From Listeria swaminathanii (GTDB lineage Bacteria; Bacillota; Bacilli; Lactobacillales; Listeriaceae): a stretch of 64,000 nt of DNA. Below, one piece after another: positions 63,830-64,000 of the stretch (position 1 is its first letter; each line of letters starts with the position of its first letter). Location: assembly GCF_014229645.1 (NCBI RefSeq), contig NZ_JAATOD010000004.1, forward strand, positions 1 to 64,000, in the 5' to 3' direction. Under the pieces are notes generated by a model. That model was not told the DNA's origin. It searched no databases and was given only the letters and a program-made list of their open reading frames with translations. The translations under genes and the position numbers were made by a program.

Positions 63830-63990
63830 AGACGTTTCTAAAAAAGAAGCGTCTTTTTCTTATCAAAGTTATCCACAAAACTGTGGATAAAATGTTGTGC
63901 AAAAAATTTTTTTAATCAAATCTTAATAAAGAAAATGGCTTTTTTACTTAGCTTTACGAATTATCCACATTTCACAAGAAGTTATCCCCA
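63748..63990. promoter_or_regulatory. cluster of DnaA boxes
   Basis: Perfect TTATCCACA boxes stand at 63748-63756, 63768-63776, 63869-63877 and 63961-63969 on the plus strand, and at 63882-63890 on the minus strand. The near box TTATCCCCA is at 63982-63990. Boxes 3 and 5 (63869 and 63882) form a close inverted pair. AT-rich sequence (63893-63960) lies between. No dnaA, dnaN or rpmH gene is near, so this is not the usual origin; a DnaA-titrating or regulatory cluster is inferred. Confidence 0.85.
63826..63858 (+). terminator. terminator after prmC
   Basis: AAAGACGTTTCT pairs with AGAAGCGTCTTT (one G-T pair) around a 5-A loop, then more T. It lies within the DnaA-box cluster. Confidence 0.88.
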
Positions 63991-64000
63991 TTGACAAAGT

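Noticed and set aside
63748..63990. The chromosome replication origin
   Set aside because: No dnaA, dnaN, gidA or rpmH genes are present, and the flanks are prmC and its neighbours, so it is better seen as a DnaA-box cluster.

Overview
The window is a Listeria chromosome segment, most likely Listeria monocytogenes. Low GC, Gram-positive ribosome-binding sites, sortase-anchored internalin-type proteins, the GW-module autolysin Ami, the lafA-lafB glycolipid genes and gtcA between rho and rpmE all point there. Gene order runs as I remember the lmo2589-to-lmo2542 interval of strain EGD-e. Two traits suggest a lineage I / serovar 4b-like strain: Ami has six GW modules in 770 residues, and there is a gene between gtcA and rpmE that I do not recall in EGD-e. 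The species and serovar calls rest on memory of the families, not on a database search.

Layout. 1-360: end of an rRNA operon (5S, tRNA-Asn, tRNA-Thr, terminator). 780-5100: a lipoprotein, a TetR regulator with an MFS drug exporter, and a SAM hydroxide adenosyltransferase gene behind a T-box. 5361-9705: a cysteine-type formate dehydrogenase with a DUF1641 protein and FdhD, behind a good cre (CcpA) match. 9752-13634: a two-component system and ABC exporter matching HssRS-HrtBA, the haem-stress system, with an HssR-like direct repeat before hrtB. 13675-21088: three sortase-type surface proteins with long noncoding gaps, an accessory-looking block. 21139-28063: a monooxygenase-like protein, a lipoprotein hydrolase, a HAD phosphatase and a 1530-residue adhesin with six CnaB repeats. 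28188-34813: a zinc-type CDF exporter, small oxidoreductases, a nicotinamidase-like enzyme and an oligopeptide-binding lipoprotein. 34936-43323: LipL, an HD phosphohydrolase, an M50 peptidase, ArgRS, RpoE and PyrG with its initiation-attenuation leader.

43369-57381 is an envelope region: the autolysin Ami, a diacylglycerol kinase, aldolase, the glycolipid-anchor genes lafA-lafB-lafC, murZ, then rho followed by a GT-A glycosyltransferase, the GtcA flippase and a polytopic GT-C-like protein. These last three look like a complete three-part machine for glycosylating wall teichoic acid. 57528-63829 is housekeeping: L31 type B, hom-thrC-thrB, then tdk-prfA(RF1)-prmC.

The most striking unexplained signal is at the right end. 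Five perfect DnaA boxes (TTATCCACA) plus a one-mismatch box lie in about 240 bp across the 3' end of prmC and the following gap, although no dnaA gene is in the window. The position resembles the ywlC DnaA-box cluster of Bacillus subtilis. Other notable points are an isoleucine-specifier T-box on a SAM-cleaving enzyme, a terminator inside the leader of one surface-protein gene, a perfect 16-bp orphan hairpin, and a QPATG instead of LPxTG sorting motif.
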